From assembly GCA_002914805.1 (NCBI GenBank), contig JXTB01000182.1:141177-205176 (forward strand): a DNA stretch of 64,000 nt, read 5' to 3'. A program made the position numbers and the translations under genes. Source of the DNA: Parasponia andersonii (taxonomy: Eukaryota > Streptophyta > Magnoliopsida > Rosales > Cannabaceae). Shown in pieces: positions 24,883-36,970 of the stretch. The notes under the pieces are model-generated. The model was not told the DNA's origin. It was given only the letters and a program-made list of their open reading frames with translations, and made no database searches. The first letter of the stretch is position 1. The number at the start of each line of letters is the position of its first letter.

Positions 24883-27108
24883 TGTAAAACCCCTTAAATT
24901 GTATAAGGGTAATATGGTCTTTTGACCAAATTTTTCAAAAAACAAATTGATGAATTTGGACAGAATTTTGGCCTATATTCATTTAGGTATAAGTTGAAGA
25001 AAGTTTGAAAAGTGGGGCTAAAATTTAATTATTTAAGGATGACTTTGAAAAGAAATTTCAAAAGCTGTTTCTAAGTAAAAATAAGCAAAATAGTTTCCAA
25101 TTGACCAGAAACTAACATGTGACACTATAGTTTCGAAATTTCCCTCATCTTTTTCGAATCAGTCCCCAAAAGCTCCACCAAAACCCGAAATCTAACAAAG
25201 CTCCGTTGAGCCACCTCCGGCCTCCGTTCAAGTACGCCACCGACCGATATCGACTCCTCACCGTTGGACCATCAAGCCGCTACCAGAACCAACCCTATTG
25301 GAGCTCGTAATCACTAGAAAACAGCAAAAAACGCCGCGGATATCAACGTTCGTCGGCGACGATTCGGGTCATCATTCGCGGCGAAACTAGTCACTGTGAA
25401 CTCTTCTCCTCACGAGCAATCTTGCGGTAGGTGTCTCATATCTCAATTTTGCTCCTTTTGATTTCAATTTCGTTAGACAATTTTATGCATAAATAGTTTT
25501 AGAATTGACTTTTCGATCGGACCGTTAGATTTTGAAAATAATGTCATTTTTAGAATTTAAGTTGAAAATGATTAAAAATGAGATATATATATATATATAT
25601 ATTAACTATGTTTTGAAATGGTACGAAAAATGAAATCGAACGGCTCAGATTTGCTTCGATTTGTGTGTCGTGGAACCTGACTCCAAATTAGATAAATTAT
25701 ATGTCTAACCTAGCATTTTTGGGTATTTTAAATTCAGTTGTGAATTCTGTTTCACGATTTGAAGCTCTATTTGAAAATCAAGTTTTCAAACCTATCGATC
25801 AAAAGGTTCGAAAATGAAGCCCTACCCTCCAAACGACATCAAATTTTCTCTATAGAATTACTTGATCTTCAAATTAGTTTAATTTTGATTTTTACATATT
25901 TTGAATAAATATAGAATTTCGTAAAATAATTCATAAAAATGTGGTTTATATCAGTTTTGATATGATTTGAGATATAACCTGCTTGAGAAATACGTCACAC
26001 TAGTTGGTGTGTCATATATAGTGTTTTGAACTATTTTCTATAGGAAATTGGATTTTTAGGTTTTGATCAAAAATGGTTGTTATAATACCAAAATTTTTAG
26101 AAAATCCCAAATAATTTAAGAACTCAGTTTTGAAGATAAAAAGTGGTTTAATTAAAGAATACTGCATGATTATTTTAAGATTTTGTAGAAATTGTGCATT
26201 TCCTTATTCTGTCATTCATATAGCATTTGTATACATTCACACACTTACGCGGCCATCGGATTTACGGTACCCCACATAGGGTGCTCGGATTTAAGGTGTC
26301 TCTTTAAGTAGTTCGAACTTATGAGTGATCTACTATGACACTTCAGATATCATGATTGCATACATGGTTATATGTTGGCTTGAATAGATATATACTGATT
26401 TTGATAGATGTTTTATAATGGTTTGGAATGTTTGAACTATTAGACTATAATTTCCACTTGAGTTTTGTGAACTGTTTTGAATGGAATACTAACCATGTAG
26501 GACCTTCAACATGAGTATATTTTCTTACATATAAAAATTTATAATCGATTCTCTACTGAGCATTCACATACTCATCCCCTACCTCCTCTCATTTTCAGGT
26601 GATGATTTATTTTGGGTAATTATGTTGGTGGCTTGGTAAAGTTGTTTAGTATATGTGTGTCATTTCCCACATCTTTATTGGTCGGTTTCTATTCTATATC
26701 TTCCTTTCCTTTTTATATCAAATATATTTAGCCAATTGTAGTATTTATTAAGTAGATGTATGAGGATAAATTTTGCTATTAAGTTGAGTACTTAGAAATA
26801 CAAATGATTTTATATAAATTATTTGAACATTGGACTTAAGGTTTAATTAGACTCGTTTTTCTATAATTCATAAATTTACAAATATTTATAAACTATTAAT
26901 TAGAATTTCCTATAAACTTTAAGTAAAATATTTCCTCGAAAAATCTATATTAATGAAGGGTTTCCTCAATTTGAATTTTTCTTAGTTTTAAGGACTAATA
27001 TAAGATTCTAAGTACTTGATTTTCTGGAATTTTTAGGAAAATTTTTATTTATCATTATTTCAACCTAAAATTACTAAAGGTTACGGCCTTGGATTACTGA
27101 TCGTGACA
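24883..27108 (+). repeat. Solo LTR, Tekay-related gypsy, nested in an older LTR
   Basis: 2,226 bp from TGTAAAACCCC to GATCGTGACA, with an exact 5 bp duplication ACTTT (24878-24882 and 27109-27113). Internal blocks match those of the 19800 and 8986 LTRs in the same order. It is closest by eye to the 19800 copy (for example the GTGAACTCTTCTCCTCAC block near 25397). Confidence 0.87.
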
Positions 27109-27113
27109 ACTTT

Positions 27114-27593
27114 TCATTGCAAAAAAAAGTTTTCAAAAAGGTAATTGTATGTACTACTTGGCATTGTATACTCACCCCCAATCTTTCCCTTCTCATGTAG
27201 CTGATTAAGAGGCTATCTTATTTTGTAGTTCGTTTCTCAGTAATACTAGAAGTCTTTGGTTTATATTTCTAAGTGGATTGTGTTTAGCATTGAACTAATA
27301 AAGAATACTATTTTTTATCATGTACGTAAATTATATATGTCATATTAGTACTTGTAGTTGGTTGTAGATGATAATGCATGGATTTTTATTTGATTATGAT
27401 TTCTAATTTATCTATTTTATATTTAACGATGAATACTATATGTGGGACTATTTCACTAATTTGGATTTTTCAGCTAAAAAAATTGACTATTTTATAAATT
27501 TAAAATTTTTTAGACATTTTCATAACAAATCAATGAATTTCCAATTTAAGTAAAATTCTCGTTCTGTCATTAACCCGAAATTCGGGTAGTGAT
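27114..27593 (+). repeat. 3' part of an older Tekay-related LTR
   Basis: Aligns with the last 480 bases of the LTR at 8986 (ACTCACCCCC, TAGCATTGAAC and CTGTCATTAACCCG-type blocks) and ends GGGTAGTGATA. It is more AT-rich and diverged than the solo LTR inserted next to it, so it is older. Confidence 0.65.
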
Positions 27594-28400
27594 ATATTTA
27601 GTATGTAGATTATATTGAACTTTTTACATGCAAAATATTTAAGTAGAATCCCACATGTTATATAATAAATGTAAAAAAGAATTCAGTCAGCACTCTTTTT
27701 TTATTAAATCATGTTAAACTAAGAATTGAGATATATAAGGAAATTTCTCTAAATTTGAACTCGTATATTATGTTTATTAGCTTTGTAATTTTTTTTCTTT
27801 ATGCTCATTGGCGGCACATTCACCGCGGTTTCATAATTAGTTAGCAAAAGTAGCCTTGATCAGTAACAAGAGGGCTGGCATTGACGCGCGCATACACAAA
27901 GGAATGTCCATGTGGAAAGTCACATAGATCTGTGTATCTGTGACAATAAGTATATGTATCCTCTCATGCACCATACGTCAAATTATATTTCCGACTAAAG
28001 TGACATAATCGCTAGATTGTGATGTTTTCTATTTCATAATGTGTTAGACATTATATATACATTGACATATAAATCTAACATATATACACTAGTCACTAGT
28101 GAACCGGACCATTCACATGTTACACTGCATAACCTCATTGTAATGGGACCGTGTCCGGATCCCGTGGTAAGCTGATATGGCCATGCGTAAATTAGTTAAT
28201 TAAGGGCACCTGTTTACGTTATATTCATGATTCATCTAATTATTAACTTCTTGTTGCCGAGTAGATAAATTATTCATACAAAAAGTTACATAACATGTTT
28301 TTTTTTAAAAAAAAAAACAAGGTATGATTACTGGTCACGTACTATGCAAGTCTTGCTCTTTTTAACTTTTTCCCTTTCTCTAACCATACATACATTAAAA
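27594..28400. other. Upstream region of the PDLP gene
   Basis: No gene seen. AT-rich with one GC-richer island near 27880-27900 and another near 28150. It may hold promoter elements of the downstream gene, but none can be named with confidence. Confidence 0.4.
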
Positions 28401-28402
28401 GG

Positions 28403-28410
28403 TATAAAAT
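28403..28410 (+). promoter_or_regulatory. Probable TATA box of the PDLP gene
   Basis: TATAAAAT lies 214 bases before the ATG at 28617. With a start of transcription near 28435 the leader would be about 180 bases and would contain the CT microsatellite. Confidence 0.5.
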
Positions 28411-28528
28411 TAAAAAAGGCGCAAGAAATTTAAAAGAGAAATCAAAATGTTTTCTAGACCTATTAAGCTCCCAAACTTAACGTCCCTAAGCGACTGGTAG
28501 ACATTTCTCCTCTCTAAGCTTTGCCAAT

Positions 28529-28530
<2 letters not shown>

Positions 28531-28580
<50 letters not shown>
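28531..28580 (+). repeat. (CT)25 microsatellite in the PDLP leader
   Basis: Fifty bases of pure CT, 36 bases before the ATG. In plants such tracts in leaders can bind GAGA-binding (BPC) proteins and often vary in length between individuals; a role here is inference. Confidence 0.95.
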
Positions 28581-28584
<4 letters not shown>

Positions 28585-28616
28585 CTAAAGTACGAAGAAA
28601 ACAAAGTACTCAAAAC

Positions 28617-30303
28617 ATGTTGGCTAGAAGTAGGAGGAGGAGTACTAGTTCTTCTCTTCTTCTACCACTCCTCATCATATTCCTCCTCTCTCTCTCCTCC
28701 CCTACTCTCTCCTCCTCTTCGTCCACCGACAGCTTCGTCTTCGGCGGCTGCACTCAGCAGAAGTACGCGCCGGACTCGCCCTACGAGTCCAACATCAACT
28801 CACTCCTCACCTCACTGGTCAACTCGGCCACCTACTCCTCCTACAACAACTTCACCGTCACCGGCTCCAGCTCACACGACGTCGTCTACGGCCTCTTCCA
28901 GTGCCGCGGCGACCTCGCCATGCCCGACTGCGCCACGTGCGTCGCGCGTGCCGTGAGCCAGCTGGGCGGTCTGTGCTCGCAGACGTGCGGTGGTGCGGTT
29001 CAGCTCCAGGGTTGCTACGTCAAGTACGACAACGCCACTTTCCTCGGCGTGGAGGATAAGACTGTGGTGCTCAAGAAATGTGGGCCCTCGCTTGGGTACG
29101 ACGCGGATGGGCTGGGCCGAAGGGATGCTGTTCTGGGCTCGCTTGTGGGCTCAGGTGGGCCGTATAGAGTTGGTGGGTCGGGCGATGTCCAGGGCGTGGC
29201 CCAATGCGTGGGGGACTTGAGCTTCGGGGAGTGCCAGGATTGTGTGTCTGAGGCGATCGGACGGCTGAAAAGCGACTGTGGTCAGGCGGACTATGGTGAT
29301 ATGTTCTTGGCCAAGTGTTATGCGAGGTATTCCACCGCTGGAGCCCATTTCTACTCCAAGGCCCATAATGGTGAGCTAATTAATACCTTTGTTCTATCCG
29401 AATTTCTCCCTCACTTAAACTAATTTTATCTTTTTCTTTTTTTTTTCTTTACGACGTCGTTTAATACAAAATTTGAATCTTATTTTTCAAAATTTTCACA
29501 ATTATTTATACTACATCAAATTAAAATAAAAAATTATAATAGGATTAGATTTTCTGTTCATTTTTTCTACCTATAATCCCCCCCTCCCACCAATTCCCAA
29601 TAAAGGTTTGTTTTTCAGGTCTTTTTTTTCCTCCTTCCTAATGTAAATTACATCAGAAATTTTTTTAAATACCATTAAAAAATAGGATGAATTCGAAGAC
29701 CAATGTGTAATTATATAAGAATGTTTTGGCTTGGAAGTCAATTAAGTATCACTTAGATATGAATTTCACTATTTGGATATCCTATGAGTTTAATCTAAAA
29801 TAGATAATAATAATAATAATAATAATAATAATAGAAAGAGAATATTCTAGGTCGATGCTCACTTTTTTAGATCAAATTGTTTTCATTGAGCTTTTTCTTT
29901 CCTTTCTTTTTCATTTTTCAACGAATTTGTAGATAAATCGAGCGATGATGGTGAGAAGACATTCGCAATTATCATTGGATTATTAGCTGGAGTAGCCCTA
30001 ATCATCATCTTCCTTGCTTTCCTAAGGAAGATATGTGAGGGACATGGTAAAGTCTTTACCTTTCTTGCCTTTCAATTTTTAATTTGTTTCTTCCTTTTAT
30101 TTCTACAGAATTATATTCATTTCATTTCAATCTTATTAATCCTTTAAAAAAAATCTTATTAGTCTTTTGTTTTTACTATTAGCTTTATTTTTTTTTAATA
30201 ATAACTATTAACGTTAATTTAAACTGAAAAAGGCAGATGCAGTTGATTCTTTCACTGACACTCACACTTTGGCTTTTACTTTCTTTGTTATGCAGGTAAA
30301 TAA
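28617..30303 (+). CDS. PDLP7: Plasmodesmata-located protein, PDLP7/8 type, three exons
   Basis: Type I membrane proteins of plasmodesmata that affect callose and cell-to-cell traffic. Exons are 28617-29370, 29933-30046 and 30296-30303, giving 291 residues. A leader peptide spans about residues 12-33 (LLLPLLIIFLLSLSS). Two DUF26 (gnk2) domains follow, each with C-x8-C-x2-C: C96, C105, C108 and C197, C206, C209. Exon 2 gives a short stalk and a membrane segment (about 262-282, FAIIIGLLAGVALIIIFLAF), then RKICEGHGK. There is no kinase domain, which separates PDLPs from cysteine-rich receptor kinases. Exon 3 encodes only the final Lys, two bases of the last Gly codon and the stop. LTSLVNSATYSSYNNFT and GLFQCRGDL are very close to Arabidopsis PDLP7, while the short GK tail recalls PDLP8. 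The ATG is the first after the CT tract. DUF26 exon 1 is GC-rich against an AT-rich setting, normal for such genes. It looks intact. Confidence 0.9.
29803..29833. repeat. (TAA)n microsatellite in PDLP intron 1
   Basis: About ten ATA/TAA units inside the 562 bp first intron. Confidence 0.9.
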
Positions 30304-32390
30304 ATTATTATTTAAGTTACTATTTCAAAGATAGTTACTTGGCGAAGCCATTATAAAACCCTCAACTTTCTCGGCAGAGCAAAGTGACTTGCTTTTGGTG
30401 GCTCTCTTTTGCTCCCCTTTTTCTCTGCCTTATGTCAACTTTCCTTTCTCTTGGATTTGTTTTATATATATTTCTATTGAAAAGGAGATTCAAAAAAAGA
30501 GACGTGAAAGATGGTATGACGGGGCACTTGCCTTAAACAAAGTTAGAAAGAGCGAAAGGAGGATTAAGATTCCAACCTACTCTCCACTCAAACAAAAGTT
30601 GTTTTGTCTAATGTGAAAATATTGCATATTCTTTTTGTAAAGGGCAGACGATATGTTTTTCTTTGTGATGTCATGCTTTGTTTTGTTTTATGTATTGAAC
30701 TCTTTTTTTATTCCTTCTCAAGGTTTAACTCGCAATTATTCATTATGTGGTGTCTTGATTATCTTCTATCAATGAGGACTTGCTTAATATATATTGTATC
30801 GAAGAATTTCGACCAGCAATATTGGCAACTAATTGAGGCACAATCATAAAACGAAAGTGGCAAAAATCGATTTTTTTTCTTAGTAAGAGGATTCACGGAT
30901 TTGAATTTGGATTATCAATATTTTGGTGGGAATTGTGGTGATTAATTAGATTAAGTTTGTGAAACCAATCTCTGCACAATTGCATTTTCGCCTTTAACCA
31001 ACTGATCAACTTAATGTTATCCATAATTAATCAATCGTTTCAATAATAATATTTGTTTTCTCTACATACTCTCAGTGAGTCATGTGACAACCTGCTCAAA
31101 ACTACTGTTATTTAGAACTTAGAAAAATGTACGTACAATCATCATTATGGTGTGTATATATATATATTGCCATACAACTTCTTGCCAACAAGTTATACGG
31201 CGATAAATAACATCACATCATACAGTATCAACTAGGAGGTTTGCTCGTAATATATAGTCTTAGATACCCTACCAATATTCTTACACTAACTTAAAATAAT
31301 TCTTACGCCATAGCAAATTAAATTACGTACAAAATTTCTCTTAATACTTAGAGGTGATCTAGCCACGAAGTATTTCTTCTAATACTTCATCATAAGTTAT
31401 ATACTAACTTATGTTCAAAACTAACTTATAGGCTCCCTAATATATCTAACATATATATATGACATAATAACAAAGGGGAAAAAAATACTATGGGATCTCG
31501 TGAAACCCGATATCGTCAGAGAACCACTAGAAGATCGATATGGTTATATGCTTTGCATAAAACAGAATGGGAAAACTGACAACATTCGGGATATGATTTA
31601 GACAGCTGATCTTTTGGTACCAAATAATGCTACCCGTGTTTGGGTTCATAAATCAAATATATATTGTGCTTCTTTTGCCATGCATGATATTTGCCTTTTA
31701 AGATTAGAAACAAGAGACACAGGTGACGATCCATTTACTTCTAACCCGTCGATGAAATTTTTTGTATCTAAAAGTGCTTAGTAGTCAAAAAAAGTTGTGC
31801 TTTTTGTGACGAAAATTTTTAGTCACAAGCTTCTTAGTGATAACACTTAAAAATTAATGGTTTTTTTTTTTTTAATCATGTCTGTTACGAAGTGTTTCAC
31901 TTCCATTACAACTTGTGTTTGCAACTAGCTAATTGAAATAGTCTTTTCTAGTGATCAATAATTCTTGCAAAAGTTATTAATTCAAAAAATTATTGCTATT
32001 ATACTATTTTTACCTATATATGTTCGAATTCTTAGCATTCAGATTCTTTGATTTGTCAAGTTAAATGTAAGCTGAGCTTTTCTCATTGCAATATATTTTA
32101 TTTTTTGGACTTGAAACATCCCTTATGAAATTGATCATTTGCTAGATCACAAGCTTAATAAGTGTGTTTTTCTGAAAAAATTACATTCACACGTCTTAAT
32201 TTGTGTCACGATCTTGGTCTTTTAACAACCGAAGAAATGTCACTAATGTTTGGTCCAAAGATATTACTTTGATTTTATGTTAACAACGAATATACAGTTA
32301 AGCTCAAAATTTGTTAAATGTAACTTTAACAAAATATTTTTGGTCGCCCATAGAATGGCCGTGTGTATATATATATATACATATATATAT
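30304..32390. other. Downstream of PDLP: 3' UTR then intergenic DNA
   Basis: Two open frames (30389-30616 and 30604-30849) have no family resemblance and probably lie in or near the 3' UTR. From 31100 on the DNA is AT-rich. About 31525-31953 is bounded by CACTAGAAG and TTTTCTAGTG and has a short GTGACGAAAATTTTTAGTCAC inverted motif. It might be a small DNA-transposon relic, but the flanks do not match. Confidence 0.35.
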
Positions 32391-32627
32391 AGCACTAATT
32401 CAGTAGGTATTTTTTTTTTTTACTTATACATAAGTATCAATTTGGCCAATAAAAATTTAGAATGTACATTTTTTTACTCTAAAAAATAAGAGAGAGAAAG
32501 AATATTAATAATACACATCTTTTCATGTACTTTATTTATTATAGCCATTGGATCACTATTAGATGTGATCCAACGGATATAAAAAAAATACCTACAGATG
32601 AAATAAAAAAGTGCCTATTAGACATGC
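32391..32627 (+). mobile_element. MITE, copy 4
   Basis: Matches copy 3 through GTAGGTATTTTTTTT, GGCCAATAAAAATTTAG, AAGAGAGAGAAAGAA and a TTGGATCACTATTAG block. The ends are worn (AGCACTAATTCAGTAGG on the left). It is preceded by TA-repeats, as at 19 kb. Confidence 0.7.
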
Positions 32628-33052
32628 GGTAGATTTCGTTTGGTGTGCCCCGTACCCCGTTAGAATTTAAACATAACTAGTGGACCGCATCATCCTCTTC
32701 TACTTTTCGAGAACAAGAGCTCTCTACTGTCAAATATTTGTACCTTTTAGCCTTTTAATAATTATATATTTTATATTTGTTTAATAAAATTAATACATTA
32801 AGTTACTTTTGTAAAGCCATGAAAAGAAGATTTTGAGTGATTTGAGAATTGCGTTGTGAACTCTGCCTCCGTTTCTTTTCTTTTCAATCCTTTTCTGGAA
32901 GTCATTTTTTATTTTTATATGCTTATTAGGCACTGAAATTTAGATACGTTATGTATGAATATCAGTGGGTCTCTGTGTTAGGGAACCTATTATAGTAACG
33001 TGCACTTTTTAAATGTCAAAATATTTTGAGAGTCGATTTATTAGTTGATTTA
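32628..33052. other. AT-rich DNA before a Tat element, nothing recognised
   Basis: No domain or repeat seen, apart from a short ATTTATTAGTTG duplication (33037-33058) at the insertion site of the next element. Confidence 0.4.
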
Positions 33053-33057
33053 TTAGT

Positions 33058-33710
33058 TGTTGTGCGGTCTAAAATCCTATGTCAGGTCGCATGAGTAAGA
33101 TTAAGTGCGATCTCTTCCAAAAGAGTTACATGTGACCTCTACTGCATAAGTTAGTGCGACCTCTTCCGAAAGAGTTACGTGCGACCTCCTCCAAACAAGT
33201 TAAGTGCGACCAGAATGAAAATGAGACTAGTCTACGCTTCGTCAAATGAGTAACCTATAAAGAAAGGAAAACAAAAGTTTCTCTTTAAAGATCGACCAGT
33301 CATCTCACTTAAGTGATTACCCAGTTATATTGTTACTCAAATTATATTGCCCGATTATACAGTTATACATTCTCACAATTGGGAAATATTGAGCTATCTT
33401 CATCTATATAAAGGGAGTTCAATATTTCAGTAAGGGGATCTTAGACTTTTTCTGATCTTGGGAGGCTGAGGAATTTTTGAGAGAACCTTTTTAACTCTTG
33501 CTTCTTCTTTCCGGACAACACATTGTAATTTTGAGTTCTTGTAATTCTCTAGAAAATAGTGAAAAACAGTGGACGTAGGCTCATCTTTTTTGGGGCTGAA
33601 CCACTATAAAATTCTTGTCTATTTATTTGCTTTAGTTAATTAACCATTTTTCACACAAGCCACATCTCGCAATTTTTCTAAATTTATTGTTGACAAAACC
33701 TTCGTCAACA
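33058..33710 (+). repeat. 5' LTR of the first Tat element
   Basis: 653 bp. A TATA box (CTATATAAAGGG, 33403-33414) sits in the middle. Upstream of it five 24-25 bp tandem units begin near 33106, 33131, 33155, 33180 and 33205, each with a TGCGACCTC core. Confidence 0.9.
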
Positions 33711-33770
33711 ATTGGCGCTAGAAGGAGGGCTATTCCAGCAGAAAATTATGTCCATTTCGTTTTTTTAACA

Positions 33771-36500
33771 ATGACAAACACCATAAACACTACCAGAAAC
33801 ACCGGAACTAGCCAAAATTATCCCCAAAGTACCGCTGCTGCACAGGCAGATCCTGCTCAGGATCAGCCTGCTGTGACCGCACTGGAAAATATTGTCCAGA
33901 GACAGAATCGCATAGAGGAAGCACTGGTGAACTTTCAGCAAATTACAAGTCAGATTAATGACTCTCTACAGCGACTTGCTGAAGGACAGATGTCAACTCC
34001 ACCACTGCACGAACATCCCAGAGAACATCCTGCTCAACAACCTGAGAGAGGAATTCAGATTCTGGAGACAGAGAACCGTGACCAACCTAAAGCCCGGCAG
34101 GAGCTTCGAGGAGATTGCATCTCCAAGGGAAAAGGCAATGTCGTAGACTTACCTCTGGTATCTGGTACGGAAAGTTCGAGCACTAATCATGATCGTGGAC
34201 AACCTTCCCGGAGAGCAACTGTCAATCGTGATTATCTGGAACACGAGCAAAAACGACAATCGAGGAGTGTCTTTGAAAGGATCAGTAGGGAATCTCGACA
34301 AAATACGACAGACAACATCTGGATCAGCGACGTAGTCAGGAGCGATCCACTTCGCATCATAACGACCATAGTCGATCTTGTCGCATTGTTTCATCGGAAT
34401 CCCTAAGGTCGCAGCACACCTTACCAAACCAACCCACCCTATATCGTGACAATGATCAAAGGCCACTCCTACCACCAGTGAGAGAGAATGTTCTCCCTCT
34501 GAACGTCGATGTTCATAATTTGAGGATTGCTTTAGACGCACTTGCTGGTTAGGACGATGAGCTTGTTGATGAGTATCGTCAATCGCCATTCAGTGAGGAG
34601 GTTCGAGCTGCCGCCTTACCTGCTGGATTTAGACTTCCCACCATAAACACTTTTGATGGGAAAACTGATCTGCAGGACCATATGGATCACTTCAGCGACC
34701 TGATGGATCTTCATCATGTTGATGATCTCGTACGTTGCAGGTGTTTTGCTGTAACTCTTACGGGAGCAGCAAAAAAGTGGTTTCGAGGACTCAAGTCCGG
34801 CTCGATCTTATCCTGGCAACAACTCCAGACTGCATTTTTGAGACAATTCTAGGCTGCGAAGAATTTCACTATTCTACTGGTCAGCCTGTCTGCTATTCGG
34901 CAAGGTCCAGAAGAAACTCTACGATCTTACCTAAATCGCTTTACCTCAGAATTAGCAAAGGTTAACAATCCACCTGAAAGAGTTTTAACTCTAATGATGG
35001 CCGGGGTGCGACCAGAAACTAAACTCTAGGAAGATTTACTTGAGCGAGAATGCAGAACCCTTGAAGACTTCTATCGAAGAGTTGGTCGACATCTAAAGGT
35101 GAAATCTTCACGCGAAAACCTTCATAAGATGAAAAGGGAGGAAAGGATGCTACCAAAGATGCGATCACAAACAACAACAATAATGATAGGTCGAACAAAA
35201 GGAGTAACGAACAATCGACTGAGAAGCAGCCCAAACAGAAAAAATAGGAGATTTCAAGAACTCCCATGAGGTTCAATAATTATACCGAATTGAATGCACC
35301 CATAGATCATATCTATGCGGTCACAAACCAACAGGAGCACTATCGTTAACTAGAACCCATGAAAAGAGAGAGAGCGAGGCGCGACCCCAATAAGTTTTGT
35401 CGGTATCATAATGACATTAGACATGATACCAATAACTGCTTTGTCCTGAAAGATGAGATTGAAAGATTGATTAAAGAAGGGCGGCTACGGCAGTACTCTA
35501 AACAGAATAATGAAAGGTAAGAAGAAAACCGACAGCGACCTCCAGAAATTCAGCGCGAGGTGCGAACTATTTTCGGAGGACCACACGTTGGGGGAGATTC
35601 CAAAGAGCGCAGGATAGGTATACGCGAGAAGCTTGACAGGTCCGTTGACCAATGTCATGCACCTCGAATAGCGACCACGAAAACTTCAGCGAGTACCAGA
35701 TATAGATATTACCTTCACGGAACAAGACGCGAGGGAAGTCCATTATCCACATAATGATGCGCTGGTCATAAAGATCAATTGTGGAAGCATGCAATTATGG
35801 CGAGTATTGGTCGATAACGGAAGTGCTGTTGACATCCTGTATTACGACGCCTTCAAGAAGATGGGGTTGAATGAAAGCGACCTGAAGCCCGCCGTCACCC
35901 CACTCTACGGATTCACTGGTAACAGCATAATGCCTATGGGCATGATTGAGTTAATGGTCAACGTTGGAAGCTACCCTAGGGTTTCAACGGTAATGACCCA
36001 GTTCTTGATTGTAGATTACCCCTCTGCATTCAATGCTATACTGGGAAGACCAACACTGAGGGAACTTCGAGCAGTAACATCGATCTATCATCTCGCTATG
36101 AAATTCCCGACTCAACAAGGAATAGGCGAAGTGTGAGGAAACCAATATGATGCGCGGACTTGTTACAACTCCTTAAAGCTCGCAGAAAAGGATGTGACAC
36201 CTCGCACAATGATGGTCCAACTATAAAGAGAAGTGTCAGGCGAAACGACAGTCGAAGCGTCAGGCGAAACGTCAATCGAAACGACAAGCGAAGACCTCGA
36301 CCCTCGAGAAATCGATGGAGAAGTCAAAACTGGACCCATTGAAGACTTTGGAGGATTTGCTATTTGACAGGTCCTCCAAGATTTTAAAGATCAGGGAGAG
36401 GCTTCAAGAATCTGTGCGAGCTTCATTGGTCGCTTTTCTGAAATCTAACCTGGATGTCTTCGCATGGCACTGCCTCAATATAGATACGACAATCTACCTA
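33771..36500 (+). pseudogene. gag and protease region of the first Tat element
   Basis: An N-terminal glutamine-rich segment (about 33771-34100) precedes a retrotransposon gag domain around 34610-35000 (TINTFDGKTDLQDHMDHF and GAAKKWFRGLKSGSI). A knuckle-like stretch lies near 35398-35460 (CRYHNDIRHDTNNC). An aspartic protease is at about 35790-36130 (VLVDNGSAVDILYYDAF, with NG in place of the usual TG). A short start of reverse transcriptase follows (SNLDVFAWH). Broken. Confidence 0.75.
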
Positions 36501-36834
36501 TGAGGTTGAGCTCGATATTTTAGAAGAAAGGCGCGAGCAGTCTCAGCTTCGGATCGCATCATATCAATAGTGCACTATTATAACCCTAAAGTCAGACGAA
36601 GAGGATTTGAAGTTGGCGACCTTATTCTTAAGCAAGACCTTGTTCTTCGGAACCCTCTTGGGAATGACCGTGTTATTACTGCCATGACCGTATATTATTA
36701 CTGCCATCATTCAACCTGGGACATATAAGTTAGCTCACACTGGCAAACAAGAACGAGCATGCTTAGAATGCAGGATAGCTTCGTCACTTTTATCAGTTAA
36801 CTTTCATGTATATCTTCATGTTTTCGTCATTCAT

Positions 36835-36970
36835 CAATAAAGACATCTACTTGTTCGTCATTCATTGATCATCATTCATTTTTCGTCATTCATTGATCGT
36901 CATTCGTTGTTTGTCATTCGTTGATCGTCATTCGTTGATCATCATTCGTTGATCGTCATTCTCCATCGTC
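36835..36970 (+). repeat. 14-15 bp tandem repeat, CGTCATTCGTTGAT unit
   Basis: About eight imperfect copies of CGTCATTCGTTGAT, alternating with CATCATTCATTGAT forms. It lies between the pol remnant and the antisense gene of the Tat element. Confidence 0.85.

Noticed and set aside
28410-28613. Minus-strand frame rich in Arg-Glu repeats
   Set aside because: It is only the reverse reading of the CT microsatellite.
30389-30849. Two overlapping plus-strand frames downstream of PDLP
   Set aside because: There is no domain or codon signal, and the position fits the 3' UTR or flank of the PDLP gene.
31525-31953. Small CACTA-like element bounded by CACTAGAAG and TTTTCTAGTG
   Set aside because: The flanking three bases (AAC and ATC) do not match, and the termini are too short to rule out chance.
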